Assembly (NCBI GenBank): GCA_903835255.1
Contig: CAILMI010000049.1
Coordinates: 21,953-85,952 of the forward strand
Length of the DNA: 64,000 nt
Reading direction: 5' to 3'
Source of the DNA: an uncultured Verrucomicrobia subdivision 3 bacterium
Lineage (GTDB): Bacteria; Verrucomicrobiota; Verrucomicrobiia; Limisphaerales; UBA11358
Shown here: positions 53,577 to 63,325 of the stretch, piece by piece
Numbering within the stretch: position 1 is the first letter of the stretch
How the letters are laid out: the number at the start of each line of letters is the position of its first letter
Translations under genes and position numbers: made by a program
Notes under the pieces: generated by a model
Databases searched by the model: none
Told to the model about the DNA's origin: nothing
What the model saw: the letters and a program-made list of their open reading frames with translations, nothing else

Positions 53577-54725
53577 ATGACACTCCAAGATCTCCTCAAT
53601 AACGAAGAGCTGCGCTGCCACGAATTCCCCGTCGCGCGGGATAAAATCTTTCTCGGCCACGCCGGCGTCTGCCCGCTGCCGCGCCGGGTCGCCGACGCCG
53701 TGGCCGCGTGTGCCGCTCAGGGGACCCTGGGGGATCAGGAAGCCTTCCTGCTCCACCGGCTGGTCGACGCCCGGAAGCTGGCGGCGCAAGTGCTGCAGTG
53801 CCAGAGCGAGGAAGTCGCCCTGGTCGGGCCGACCTCGCTGGGCCTGAGCCTCGTCGCCGCTGGCCTGAGCTTTCGGAAGAGCGATAACATCCTGATCTAT
53901 CACGACGATTATCCGTCGAACGTCTATCCCTGGATGGCGCTGGCTGCCAAGGGCGTTCAGGTGCGCTTGATCAACACCCGCGGCCTCGGTGTCATCCGGG
54001 CCATCGATGTGATGGGGCAGGTGGACGAAAACACCCGGCTGGTCGCGCTGGCGTCGTGCCACTTCATCAGCGGCTACCGGCTCGAGCATCAGGCCATCGG
54101 GAAATACCTGCGCGGCCGGGGAATTTTATTCTGCCTCGACGCCATCCAGACGCTCGGCGCGTTTCCGACCACGGTGGAGTCCGTGGATTTTCTCGCCGCC
54201 GACGCGCACAAATGGCTGCTCGGCCCGTGCGGCGCGGGCGTGCTTTACGTGCGGCGCGAACTGCAGGAAAAACTGAACCCGCCCCTCTATGGCTGGAACA
54301 ATGTGCGCTGCCCAAATTTTGTCGCCCAGGAGAAGATTGAATTCCGCAATGACGCCACCAAATACGAGGCCGGCACCCATAATCTGCTCGGCGTCGTCGG
54401 GCTGATCGCCTCGCTGGAGCTGGTGCGGGAGATTGGCGTGGACCATATCGCCGCCGAACTGCTTCGCAAGCGCGCGCTCCTCGTTCCGGCCTTGTCCGCG
54501 AAGGGCTACACGGTGTTGAATGCGGAAGCGAAGCCGGAAAATGCCAGCGGGATCGTCACTGTTTACCAGCCGGGCGTGGACCTCGCGCCGCTGCACAAAA
54601 AACTGGCGGACGCGGGCGTGGTCGCGTCGCTGCGGAGCGATCGCAAGGGTCAGAGATACCTCCGCCTCTCGCCCCATTTCTACAACACGGACGCGGAGTT
54701 GCAGCGGGTCTTGGAATTGGTGTGA
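53577..54725 (+). CDS. Class V aminotransferase (cysteine-desulfurase-like)
   Basis: The 382 residues of fold-type I PLP enzyme: substrate loop FLGHAGVCPLPRRVADAVAA, FRKSDNILIYHDDYPSNVYP, FCLDAIQTLGAFPTTVESVD and PLP-Lys in AADAHKWLLGPCGAGVLYV. Near the C-terminus GIVTVYQPGVDLAPLHKKLA. No conserved Cys-loop was identified, so a desulfurase role is not certain; other class V aminotransferases or kynureninase-like enzymes are possible. Monocistronic. Confidence 0.85.
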   Translation: MTLQDLLNNEELRCHEFPVARDKIFLGHAGVCPLPRRVADAVAACAAQGTLGDQEAFLLHRLVDARKLAAQVLQCQSEEVALVGPTSLGLSLVAAGLSFRKSDNILIYHDDYPSNVYPWMALAAKGVQVRLINTRGLGVIRAIDVMGQVDENTRLVALASCHFISGYRLEHQAIGKYLRGRGILFCLDAIQTLGAFPTTVESVDFLAADAHKWLLGPCGAGVLYVRRELQEKLNPPLYGWNNVRCPNFVAQEKIEFRNDATKYEAGTHNLLGVVGLIASLELVREIGVDHIAAELLRKRALLVPALSAKGYTVLNAEAKPENASGIVTVYQPGVDLAPLHKKLADAGVVASLRSDRKGQRYLRLSPHFYNTDAELQRVLELV

Positions 54726-54771
54726 GATAATTATAACTGCGGAAGGGCATGGATGGGCGCAGATTCAATCT

Positions 54772-55467
54772 TCACTTTCGCTTCAGGTAGTAGGTGACCG
54801 CGCCCTTCTCGCCGATGGTTATGTGGCCGGCCTGCTTGAGATGTTCGACGAGTTCCAAAGCCTTGCCATCGGTAATTTTGTTCCCAAGAAACGCAACTAG
54901 AAAACTGACCAGTTTCTTTTGGCTCCGGGGGTGGGTGGCGGAGGGCTTGCGCAAATGCTCCAGCACCTGAGCTTCCTGTTCGTCCAAGAGCAAAACCTGA
55001 ATCTTGGGTTTCAGCGGAAGTTTTGGTTTGGGCGTAACGGCGGGTGGGATTGAGATTGCTGGCTTGGCGGGGGCGCTGAATGTCAGCTTGCTGAAATCGT
55101 CGTGACGTTGGACGCGAACATGTTTGCTGCGCAGATGTTCTAGGAGCGCGTCGTAACCTGTGTCTTTAGATATGATGTAAAAAAAGCCGCAGGGATTGGC
55201 CAGGACAGCGCGACCGAGATAGTAAGCCAAGACGAAATCCAATGCGTTTCGGCCGGATGTTTTCAGGCGGATCAATTCTACCTTAGTGGCGTGGTGTAGG
55301 AGTTGTTCGACCAACTCGGCGTCGAGCTTGGTTTTTTGGGCGCCTAGCAGCAACGTGAGATGAACTGTCTTGCTCCCGATGATGGCGGGATCAACTGTGT
55401 GGACGTTTTCGTAATCTACGAAGACATGGTTTATGGGTGGCGGGAGATCGTCGGTTTTGGTGTGCAT
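54772..55467 (-). CDS. PIN-like/NYN-type domain protein
   Basis: From ATG 55467, 231 residues. Residues 12-130 contain HVFVDYENVHTVDPAIIG, TLLLGAQKTKLDAELVEQLL, RNALDFVLAYYLGRAVLANP and FFYIISKDTGYDALLEHL, which give the Asp set of a PIN/NYN nuclease fold (VDYEN, ALDF, SKDTGYD). A Pro/Lys linker joins a winged-helix-like C-terminus (VEHLKQAGHITIGEKGAVTY). Predicted RNA or DNA nuclease with a self-contained binding domain. Convergent with the aminotransferase gene. Confidence 0.75.
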   Translation of the reverse strand: MHTKTDDLPPPINHVFVDYENVHTVDPAIIGSKTVHLTLLLGAQKTKLDAELVEQLLHHATKVELIRLKTSGRNALDFVLAYYLGRAVLANPCGFFYIISKDTGYDALLEHLRSKHVRVQRHDDFSKLTFSAPAKPAISIPPAVTPKPKLPLKPKIQVLLLDEQEAQVLEHLRKPSATHPRSQKKLVSFLVAFLGNKITDGKALELVEHLKQAGHITIGEKGAVTYYLKRK

Positions 55468-55554
55468 GCAATTCTTTTGTGACTGGATTGTTTCAGCGTC
55501 ACTTTGTAGACCGGCTGAATTTTGTCTGTGCAATCCATTCGTGGTGGAGGGTTT

Positions 55555-57705
55555 TCAGTCCCGCCGGCTGAACTCCAGGATCGCTGCGCGCCACCAGGGG
55601 GCGAGTTTTTCGCCGGAGCGTTGCCAGGATTGCTGGTGCAGCCAGACCATCAGCTTTTGATCGGCCATGATCAGCATGCGTTCGGGCCGGGTCAGTTTGT
55701 CCGGCCCCTCGGTCAGCAGCCGTTCGCCCAAGGTCTGAGCCCGCTCGCTGCCCGCGCCGAGTTTGGAGAATTGCTCGGCATAGACCGGGTTCAGCTGCTT
55801 CTCGCGCAGCAGCGAAACGTGGATGGCGTTGACGTAGGGATCGAGGATGGACTCGGCCAGCCCGGCGTGGGGGCGGGTCGGCGTGGGATCGTCCGTGAGC
55901 TCGTGGATTTTCAGGTTTGAACGCAGGGAGATGATTTCTTCTGGCGGCTGGGTTTCTTCTGGAGTGAGAAATAGTCCGACGCTCTTGGCGCGTGCGCCAA
56001 GGTTGCGGCGGCTGGTCAGCACGCTCAGGGGAATGGACAGGGCCATGCCTGCCAGCACCGGCGTGAACCACCAGAACAGCGACGGCTCCAATTCCCACAT
56101 GAACATTCCCCAGAGGATGCCGATGAGAGTGTGTCCCCAGTGCCGCTGAATTGCATAGAGCCAGGTCGTGCCGTCCGCGGCGCGTTTTTGCGTCGTCCAG
56201 CCGACGCTGATGCCGAGGAGGTTGGTGAGGACAAACCGCGTGTGCCAGAGCATCAGCAGCGGCGCGTGCAGGGTGGAAAAAATGGTTTCGCCGACCACGC
56301 TGGCCGTCGCCCGGGCGAGCCCGCCGTAAGTGCGGCTGCGCGGACGATCGCGCGCCAGATCGATGAGCGCGAGAACTTTGGGCAGCATGATGACGGCCAT
56401 GCAGATGACGAACACCAGGAGCGCGTGGGCGGTGCCGCTCCAGTTCGCCAGATAGGGCGTGAAGGCCTGCACCGGGATATTGGAAAGGCCCGTGAATTTT
56501 TGATACCAATAAATCCAGTTAAAGGTGATGAGAAAAGCCAGCCAGAGGGGCCCGGCGAGGTAGCCGCAGATGCCCAGTATCAGATGCAGCCGGCTGACGC
56601 CGCGCAGCCCCTTGGTGAACAGAACGAGGGTGTGCTGCAGGTTGCCCTGGCACCAGCGGCGCTCGCGCTGCGCGTTTTCGATCAGGGCCTGAGGCGCTTC
56701 TTCATAGCTGCCTTCCAGATCATGGGCGAACCAGACTTCCCAGTTCTCCCGGGACATCAGCGCGGCCTCCACAAAATCGTGGCTTAGAATCTGGCCGCCG
56801 AACGGCTTGACCCCGGGCAGTTGCGGCAGATCGCAGCATTGCATGAACGGCTCCGTGCGGATGATGGCGTTGTGCCCCCAGTAATTTCCCAAATCAAGAG
56901 CCCAGTAGTTCAGCCCGGTGATGAAGATGGGCGCGTAGAGCCGGTTGGCAAACTGCTGGATGCGCCCGAACAGGGATTCCGCATTGACGAGCGCCGGAAC
57001 CGTCTGGATCAGGCCCACGCTGGGGTGGACCTCCATCAGCTTGACGAGATTCACGAGCGTTTCGCCGCGTAACACGCTGTCGGCATCGCCGCAGATAAAG
57101 TAGCGGTAGCGGCGGCCCCAGGCGTTGAGGAAATCGCGCACATTGCCGCTCTTGCGCTCCTCGTTCATCAGGCGGCGCCGGTAATAAATCTTCCCCAGCG
57201 CATCGAGTTCGCGGATCAGGTCGTACCAGCGCCGCTCCTCCTCCACCCATTTGTCCGGGTCGGTCGAATCGCTCAGGATAAAAAAATCAAACCGTTCCAG
57301 CTGGCCGGTCTTTTTGAGCGATTGATAAGTCGCGCGCAGGCCCTCATACACGCGGATCACGTCCTCATTGTAGATCGGAAAAATAATGGCCGTACTGGTG
57401 CCGTCAATAGACTGCCTGTGATAGGGCTTCAGCTGGGTGATGCAGCGGCGGTCGCCCCGCATCCGGAGGAAAAACCCATACAGTCCGTGCATGCAGCCGA
57501 TGGCTGTGAACAGAAACAAGATCACGAAAAGCACCAGCAGCACCGTGCGCGATGCCGACCAGCCGGTGCGCCAGAGCAGGTCCGCGAAAATCAGCGAGAC
57601 CAGCCCGGTGAGCAGCAGGGCGCCGGAATAGAAGATGAAGACGCGCCAGCCGCGGGCGATGCGGAGAACGGGCGGGGCGGGGTGGTTTGGCGGTTGGCCC
57701 GGCAT
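55555..57705 (-). CDS. opgH: Glucan biosynthesis glucosyltransferase (OpgH/MdoH)
   Basis: The 716 residues are a GT2 membrane processive glucosyltransferase: two N-terminal helices, catalytic TAIIFPIYNEDVIRVYEGLR with FDFFILSDSTDP, the DxD-type YFICGDADSVLRG, the QxxRW in NAQRERRWCQGN, and several C-terminal helices. OpgH makes periplasmic glucan backbones from UDP-glucose. It is a little shorter than the E. coli enzyme (about 850), at the N-terminus. No opgG is adjacent. Confidence 0.9.
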   Translation of the reverse strand: MPGQPPNHPAPPVLRIARGWRVFIFYSGALLLTGLVSLIFADLLWRTGWSASRTVLLVLFVILFLFTAIGCMHGLYGFFLRMRGDRRCITQLKPYHRQSIDGTSTAIIFPIYNEDVIRVYEGLRATYQSLKKTGQLERFDFFILSDSTDPDKWVEEERRWYDLIRELDALGKIYYRRRLMNEERKSGNVRDFLNAWGRRYRYFICGDADSVLRGETLVNLVKLMEVHPSVGLIQTVPALVNAESLFGRIQQFANRLYAPIFITGLNYWALDLGNYWGHNAIIRTEPFMQCCDLPQLPGVKPFGGQILSHDFVEAALMSRENWEVWFAHDLEGSYEEAPQALIENAQRERRWCQGNLQHTLVLFTKGLRGVSRLHLILGICGYLAGPLWLAFLITFNWIYWYQKFTGLSNIPVQAFTPYLANWSGTAHALLVFVICMAVIMLPKVLALIDLARDRPRSRTYGGLARATASVVGETIFSTLHAPLLMLWHTRFVLTNLLGISVGWTTQKRAADGTTWLYAIQRHWGHTLIGILWGMFMWELEPSLFWWFTPVLAGMALSIPLSVLTSRRNLGARAKSVGLFLTPEETQPPEEIISLRSNLKIHELTDDPTPTRPHAGLAESILDPYVNAIHVSLLREKQLNPVYAEQFSKLGAGSERAQTLGERLLTEGPDKLTRPERMLIMADQKLMVWLHQQSWQRSGEKLAPWWRAAILEFSRRD

Positions 57706-57840
57706 GAATGAATTGTCAGCGGCTGTCTTCTGTTATGAAACCGTTAACGGCGACCATGACGCGCTTATCTTTAACCAAAAGGGGTCAAAATATCAATCTT
57801 TCTGGAGGGGCCCCTGCCAGCGCGGTCCGCAGAATTCGTC

Positions 57841-58353
57841 TTATGCCGGTTTTTCCCCGTTCTTTTTGGCTTTGGCCGCCTGCCGTTGTTCCCCAAAAAA
57901 ACGTTGCAACAAAACCCGGCATTCCTCCTGCCGCACGCCGGGCGTGATGTCGCAGCGATGGTTCAGGCCGGGGAATTGCAGCAGGTTCAGCGCCCCGCCC
58001 GCCGCGCCGCCCTTCGGGTCGCCCACCCCGAACACCACCCGCGCGAGCCGCGTGTGGACGACGGCGCCGGCGCACATGGGGCAGGGCTCCTTGGTCACAT
58101 ACAGCGTGCAATCCGTCAGCCGCCAGTCGCCCACCGCCTCCTCCGCCTGGGTGAGCGCCAGCATCTCCGCATGGGCCGTGGCGTCCTTAAGCAGTTCGAC
58201 CTGGTTGGCGGCCCGGGCGATGATCCGCCCCTCACGCACCAGGACCGCGCCCACCGGCACCTCGCCGGCGGCATAGGCCTTCGCGGCCTGACGCAGGGCT
58301 TCCCCCATGAAATAATCGTCGCTGTGCAGGTCAATAATGGGATCGTCGTTCAT
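57841..58353 (-). CDS. tadA: tRNA-specific adenosine deaminase TadA
   Basis: From ATG 58353, 170 residues. Zinc-dependent cytidine-deaminase fold: HAE in DATAHAEMLALTQA with catalytic Glu and PCxxC in KEPCPMCAGAVVHTRLARVV. FGVGDPKGGAAGGALNLLQF is the TadA signature. Converts A34 to inosine in tRNA-Arg(ACG). ATG 58353 is preferred since the upstream codons are not family-like. Confidence 0.93.
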   Translation of the reverse strand: MNDDPIIDLHSDDYFMGEALRQAAKAYAAGEVPVGAVLVREGRIIARAANQVELLKDATAHAEMLALTQAEEAVGDWRLTDCTLYVTKEPCPMCAGAVVHTRLARVVFGVGDPKGGAAGGALNLLQFPGLNHRCDITPGVRQEECRVLLQRFFGEQRQAAKAKKNGEKPA

Positions 58354-58421
58354 TTTATCAATTGCGGGAGCGGATGCGAGGTGGGCTGATCTTAATGATT
58401 CATATGGATGAGAACCGCGGA

Positions 58422-58952
58422 TCAGGGCCTCCTCACATCGGCGGCTTGGAAGGATTCTTCCAGGGTCCACTCATTCCGTCCGTCCGGATGGCAATGGCAG
58501 TGGGCTGTGAAGAACCCGCCGCGAAACTGCCAGAACCATGGCCAGATTTTTTCACGGTCGGTCTGGGGAATCGTCAGCGATGCAATTGTTTCAGGCGGGA
58601 AAAAACCGAACCGGCCCTCCGCCATGGGCGGCGGAAGGGATTTCAGCTTCGTCTTCACCTCGAAGAGGAACATCAGCCAGTGCGCCTGACCTTCATAACC
58701 GTGTTCGCTGATGAGCCCGGTCAGGTGCAGGTCCGACGGATGCAGTTCCAGTCCGATTTCCTCGTGCGCCTCGCGGCAGGCGCAGGCGTGGGGCGATTCG
58801 CCGCGATCCATTTTCAGCTTGCCGCCGCAGGGGCTCCAGAAGCCGCGGTTCGGCTCCTGCGCCCGCTCCAGCAGGAGGACTTCGCCTGACTCGCTGAAGC
58901 AGTACAGCAGCGTGGCGATTTTGTACGGCAATGGCATCGCTCTGATTTTCAA
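58422..58952 (-). CDS. Nudix hydrolase
   Basis: The 176 residues have a full Nudix box, GGKLKMDRGESPHACACREA followed by HEEIGLEL, at about 42-69. The N-terminal beta-strand YKIATLLYCFSESGEVLLLE precedes it. Hydrolyses a nucleoside diphosphate linked to another group; mutT-like housecleaning is plausible but the substrate is not determined. Upstream ATG 58952 or the ATG at 58937 may be the start. Confidence 0.9.
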   Translation of the reverse strand: MKIRAMPLPYKIATLLYCFSESGEVLLLERAQEPNRGFWSPCGGKLKMDRGESPHACACREAHEEIGLELHPSDLHLTGLISEHGYEGQAHWLMFLFEVKTKLKSLPPPMAEGRFGFFPPETIASLTIPQTDREKIWPWFWQFRGGFFTAHCHCHPDGRNEWTLEESFQAADVRRP

Positions 58953-59134
58953 ACGCCGGCGCCCGGATGTCGACTGGAAAAAACCGGGCGTTCACCCGAA
59001 AAGCTAAAAGAAACCGGTCGGGCTTGCTACGGGGCCGGTCGGAACCCAAACGCGCGGCCTTTTAGACAATTTTTAGAAATAGTTTTACACCGGCGCAATG
59101 TGCGCTGAAGATGGATATTATTTCACATAAACTT

Positions 59135-62100
59135 ATGAAGACTATGAAAAAAGTGGGGGTTGGATTTTTCCAATCCGTTGCGATCCGACTGCCCTGCGCG
59201 TTCATTGTCGCGAGTTTTCTATTTTGGGCGAACGACGGACGGGCACAGTCATTTCAAGTCTCATCCGTCCAACCCATTAGCGAGGTGCAGCCGGCGGAGT
59301 CGGATTCGGTCGTGGCCGTGGCCGCTGATACTTATGGTTTATCGCAGACGTCTTTGGAATCGCTTCCTGTCATGGGCGGAACTTTCTGGATTGTGGAAAG
59401 CAATGGAGTTATTCCGCCGTTCCCATTTCTGCCGGTGCAATACTGGAATTGTCACGCGTGGGAAATGGCAGATGGAATTTACTTAGTTGACGCGACCGGC
59501 GGGCAGGTTCCCGTACTTCCGCTCAGATTGGCGCGGGAAGCGATGACCGCAAATGCCGTTCAATCCGCTCAATTAGCGGTTGAGGCACAGGGCAACGCCG
59601 TCGCCAATTTGATTGGTCAGGTTCAGGACGCGGAGTTTATGCAGGCAGCGGCGGCGATGTTTGGATTCGATATGCGGATGCTTGACAGCGGTAGCGAGTC
59701 TTCAGCGAACTTTGCTTACAGTTTCGACACGAACGCCCTTTGGCTGGAAATCACCAATTTTTCTAACGGCTTTTCCTGTTACAATCTTCACAACGCGACG
59801 AATCTTGTTTATGCGATTTGGACAACGACGAATTTGATGATGCCCTTTGCCGTGGAAACCGAACTTTGGCCGACGGACCCAAACTGCCAGCCATTCACTT
59901 TGCAGAACAACAGCCGCCAGTATTTGTTTGTTAGGGCGGAGGATTGGACTGGCGTTGACAGCAATAGTGACGGTGTGCCGGATTGGTGGGCATGGAAGTA
60001 TTTTGGAACCACGGACGCGGCGATGACTAATCTTGATTTGTCCAACGGCAACACCTTTGCCCAGGATTATTCCAACAATGTCACGCCGACTGTTTTCAAA
60101 TTCATCGGCCTTGAAGTGCCGAATAATTATGTCAGCACCACGACGGCTGCCGTACAACTTGATGTTGCGGGTAATCCGTATTACGTCGCTACGCTGATTG
60201 ACGACAGCAATTTTTCCAACGCCGTTTGGAATACTTACAGCGGTTCGACCGTCACCGTCAACCTCGGCAGCAGCCAAGGCTGGCATGACGTATGGATTGG
60301 CTTGCGCGGACATGCGGATGATGCGGCGTATGCTGTCTGGCAATGGAAACGGTTGAATCTGGATTACACCGCGCCCACTTTGTTCATCACGAACCCGACA
60401 AACAGCATGGTGAACATTCCCATGATCCAGTTGCAGGGTTTTAGCCCCGAAGCCCTGGGCAGCATCAGCTACGATTTGACCAATGCAGCGGGATGGCAGA
60501 CCAACCAGCAAGTGCTGGTGTTAAACCAAACTTACGATACAAACACATGGGAGTTCACGACGAATACTTTTCAAGCCTTTGACGTAGCGCTGACCAATGG
60601 AGCGAATACTTTTATTTTCCACGCCACGGATCTGGCGGGCAACGCGACGACGGCGAGCTACAGCGTATCGTTGGATTATTCCTCCAAGACCAATCCGCCG
60701 AACGTTCAAGTCACTTGGCCGCAGACGGGCATGAAGATTGCCAATAACACCGTCACCATTCGCGGACAAGTGGCCGACGCGACGGTGATGGTTTCAACTT
60801 CTATAATCAATACCAACGGCGTGACAAATCTCATTACCGGTGTGGTGGAACGGAGCGGGCGGTTCTGGCTGGATAACCTGCCATTGCAAAGCGGGACGAA
60901 CACGCTGGCGGTGACCGTGGCGGATGTGGTGGGCAATGTGACGACCACTAACTTGGTCTTGGTGCAGGATGCCATGACTCTCACGATGAATAGCGTGACC
61001 GATACTTCAGAGTTGTGGCAGCCGTTCATCAGCGTCAACGGCGCGGTGTCCGATCTGGCGGCGACCATTTATGTCAACGGCATTCAAGGCACGAACTACG
61101 GCGATGGCACTTGGTCGGCAGACAACGTGCCGGTGACGGACGGCGGCGTAGCCATCTTTGATTTGAAAGCGGTTCCCGCCGGTGGCGGTGACCCGGATAA
61201 CAGCGTGAACCAAGACAAACCTTGGCGGGTGTATCTTGCTCACGATATGCAGAGCCAGACTGGGAGCACGCATGACAACAGCGCGGGCGTGGAGAATGAT
61301 GGCGGTGATAACACCGCAGACGGCGATGAAAATTCTGACTCCAAGAATTTTTATCATTACGACCACGATTGGGATTCTGTCAATGGCGGCTCCGGTTCGC
61401 AATACAACCGCTCCTTTTGGGTGGATGGGAATGGCAATTCTAGCAGCAACCTGACCTCTGGCACGATGATGTGGACGCCGCCCAATGGCGTGGAAACGGA
61501 CACGGCAGACGATGGCACGGTGACAACGAATGCCATCAGCTTACCGATCTTTGGCAATGAGCATTGCAAGGTGAATGACCCGAAGAATCCCACGCCTACG
61601 GTTTACGGATTGGATGGTTGGGATGATGACATCATCACCAACACCTACGGCGAAAACTACACGCGGAAGGCAGACACGATTTGGCATGTCCAGACCGGCG
61701 GGCGGGCAGTGCCGGGATTATTAAATCTTTGCCAGTTTAGCGGCGGGGCATGGGAAGTGTTGAATAAGCGGTCGACTCCATCATTGCTGCATGACCAAGT
61801 AATAGACCCGACAAAGATAAAGATCTTGGGCAATAATCTTAACACCAATGGAACCTGCTATAAGCTGCTGCCGAATGACAAGGAATTTGACGTGACTCCC
61901 AAAGTTGCTGGAATAGACTTTTATGCATTTTACGTCAGTGGACAAAAATACTGCTCATATTTTGAGGTTTTTGTGGAACAGCCGCAGCCGGGAATACAAA
62001 TAGAATACGACTATAATGGTGGTCACGCTTTCTGGGCCCTTGAAACCGATGCGCCTGATGAAGCCATAGCATATCTTGCTCCAAGCTTACAATATTATGT

Positions 62101-62452
62101 AAATGGATACTGGGGATTTTATCCACATGGATCTAACTGTGGCCTTACCGGTTGGCTACAGAATGACGAAAACGCTCCCTATAGCGTAAGAAGGTGTTTT
62201 CTCATCGGCTTTAATAAGCTGATTAGTGGCTTGCAATATTCAAGAGCGATAAGCAATGCGCCCCCAATCTATTGCATTGCGGCATATGGGTATTCTTGCG
62301 TAGGAGCTGCAACAGATGCGGGACACAGCGTTGGCATAACGCTTCCAACGTGGTGGAATCCATTGAATTGGATACCGCAAAATTTTGGAAGAGCGGTGGT
62401 GTTGAAATTTCCCGGCCCGCTTGATGACGAAATCCCGCGTTATTCAAATTAA
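59135..62452 (+). CDS. Large exported multidomain protein with a novel-looking C-terminal domain
   Basis: From ATG 59135 (59111 possible), about 1105 residues. A signal segment ends near GRAQSF. Residues of about 240-300 hold SNSDGVPDWWAWKYFG, a type of Ca-binding/linker motif common in Verrucomicrobial secreted proteins. Residues of about 420-680 form two to three Ig-like or glucodextranase-B-like units (GANTFIFHATDLAGNATTAS, TIRGQVADATVMVSTS, GTNTLAVTVADVVGNVTTTN). From about residue 870 base composition becomes AT-rich. The last 150 residues have YNGGHAFWALETDAPDEA, YWGFYPHGSNC and AYGYSCVGAATDAG, a His/Cys pattern possibly catalytic. Neighbour downstream starts 6 bp later. Confidence 0.72.
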   Translation: MKTMKKVGVGFFQSVAIRLPCAFIVASFLFWANDGRAQSFQVSSVQPISEVQPAESDSVVAVAADTYGLSQTSLESLPVMGGTFWIVESNGVIPPFPFLPVQYWNCHAWEMADGIYLVDATGGQVPVLPLRLAREAMTANAVQSAQLAVEAQGNAVANLIGQVQDAEFMQAAAAMFGFDMRMLDSGSESSANFAYSFDTNALWLEITNFSNGFSCYNLHNATNLVYAIWTTTNLMMPFAVETELWPTDPNCQPFTLQNNSRQYLFVRAEDWTGVDSNSDGVPDWWAWKYFGTTDAAMTNLDLSNGNTFAQDYSNNVTPTVFKFIGLEVPNNYVSTTTAAVQLDVAGNPYYVATLIDDSNFSNAVWNTYSGSTVTVNLGSSQGWHDVWIGLRGHADDAAYAVWQWKRLNLDYTAPTLFITNPTNSMVNIPMIQLQGFSPEALGSISYDLTNAAGWQTNQQVLVLNQTYDTNTWEFTTNTFQAFDVALTNGANTFIFHATDLAGNATTASYSVSLDYSSKTNPPNVQVTWPQTGMKIANNTVTIRGQVADATVMVSTSIINTNGVTNLITGVVERSGRFWLDNLPLQSGTNTLAVTVADVVGNVTTTNLVLVQDAMTLTMNSVTDTSELWQPFISVNGAVSDLAATIYVNGIQGTNYGDGTWSADNVPVTDGGVAIFDLKAVPAGGGDPDNSVNQDKPWRVYLAHDMQSQTGSTHDNSAGVENDGGDNTADGDENSDSKNFYHYDHDWDSVNGGSGSQYNRSFWVDGNGNSSSNLTSGTMMWTPPNGVETDTADDGTVTTNAISLPIFGNEHCKVNDPKNPTPTVYGLDGWDDDIITNTYGENYTRKADTIWHVQTGGRAVPGLLNLCQFSGGAWEVLNKRSTPSLLHDQVIDPTKIKILGNNLNTNGTCYKLLPNDKEFDVTPKVAGIDFYAFYVSGQKYCSYFEVFVEQPQPGIQIEYDYNGGHAFWALETDAPDEAIAYLAPSLQYYVNGYWGFYPHGSNCGLTGWLQNDENAPYSVRRCFLIGFNKLISGLQYSRAISNAPPIYCIAAYGYSCVGAATDAGHSVGITLPTWWNPLNWIPQNFGRAVVLKFPGPLDDEIPRYSN

Positions 62453-62458
62453 ACTATT

Positions 62459-63325
62459 ATGTTGCGACTGATAAAAAGCAAAGAGTTCATTGGCATAATC
62501 AAAAGTGGTCTGGCGGGTGCATTAGCGTTCACAGGTGTCAGTTTTATTTGGGTTATTGTCTCTGTATTTAAGGAGCCAAGCGCGTCTGTTGTCGTGACTA
62601 CTTTAATGAATTCTCCAAAATTTGATTTTGCGAAAGAATTCTTAATTATGGTTGTATGCATCGGCTTCATTTGTGGAGTTCTTTTGAGGAGGTGTTTTCC
62701 GATAATGCAAAGTAGGTTTTTTTTATTAGTTACAATGTTTGTTATGCAGGCTGCGATAATTGCAAATGAAGCCTTGATTGCGATTATTTGCATCTGTTTT
62801 ATCTTAGGAGTTTTATTAATGCGGTGTTTTCCGATAATTCAAAGAAACTTTTATCTATTAGTAATAATTTTACTCATGGCAGTTGTGCCGTTGGGATTTG
62901 TTGTAAGGTTCCTTCACACAGTGTCTATGAATACGGAATACCCCCCGCTCTCATTAAAACTAGCCGATTGCACCAACAATGTGGTGAGCATTCACCTTAA
63001 AATTCCAAGGGGGCATGATTATCGACTGGATTTAGAAACGACAAATGGAAAAACGAGTATTCCATACAATTTTTCTGGCCATCTGCATATCTCAAGTAAT
63101 GGCTTACTGTTGGCCGATTTGCCAATCGGCTCTGACAAGGCGTGGAAGACAAGGTGTGGCTATGTATTGACTGGCGCTGGAATACAAAACACTAATGTCC
63201 CGCCTTTAAGCAACTTTATTCAACCACATAAGAGCTATGATTTTGAAATCAGTTTGGATCCAGTACCGCCAACCAACGCTTCAATCTGGCTGTATTGCTT
63301 ACAATCTGGCAAAGATATAAATTAA
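62459..63325 (+). CDS. Multi-spanning membrane protein with internal duplication
   Basis: The 288 AT-rich codons encode about five membrane helices (12-145) and a periplasm-type C-terminal domain of about 140 residues (IHLKIPRGHDYRLDLETTNG). Residues 69-87 (GFICGVLLRRCFPIMQSRF) and 113-131 (CFILGVLLMRCFPIIQRNF) are near copies, and the DNA ggtgttttccgataat recurs at 62691 and 62823, a 132-bp unit. It follows the large exported protein by 6 bp. A partner or immunity protein is inferred. The family is unknown to me. Confidence 0.6.
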   Translation: MLRLIKSKEFIGIIKSGLAGALAFTGVSFIWVIVSVFKEPSASVVVTTLMNSPKFDFAKEFLIMVVCIGFICGVLLRRCFPIMQSRFFLLVTMFVMQAAIIANEALIAIICICFILGVLLMRCFPIIQRNFYLLVIILLMAVVPLGFVVRFLHTVSMNTEYPPLSLKLADCTNNVVSIHLKIPRGHDYRLDLETTNGKTSIPYNFSGHLHISSNGLLLADLPIGSDKAWKTRCGYVLTGAGIQNTNVPPLSNFIQPHKSYDFEISLDPVPPTNASIWLYCLQSGKDIN

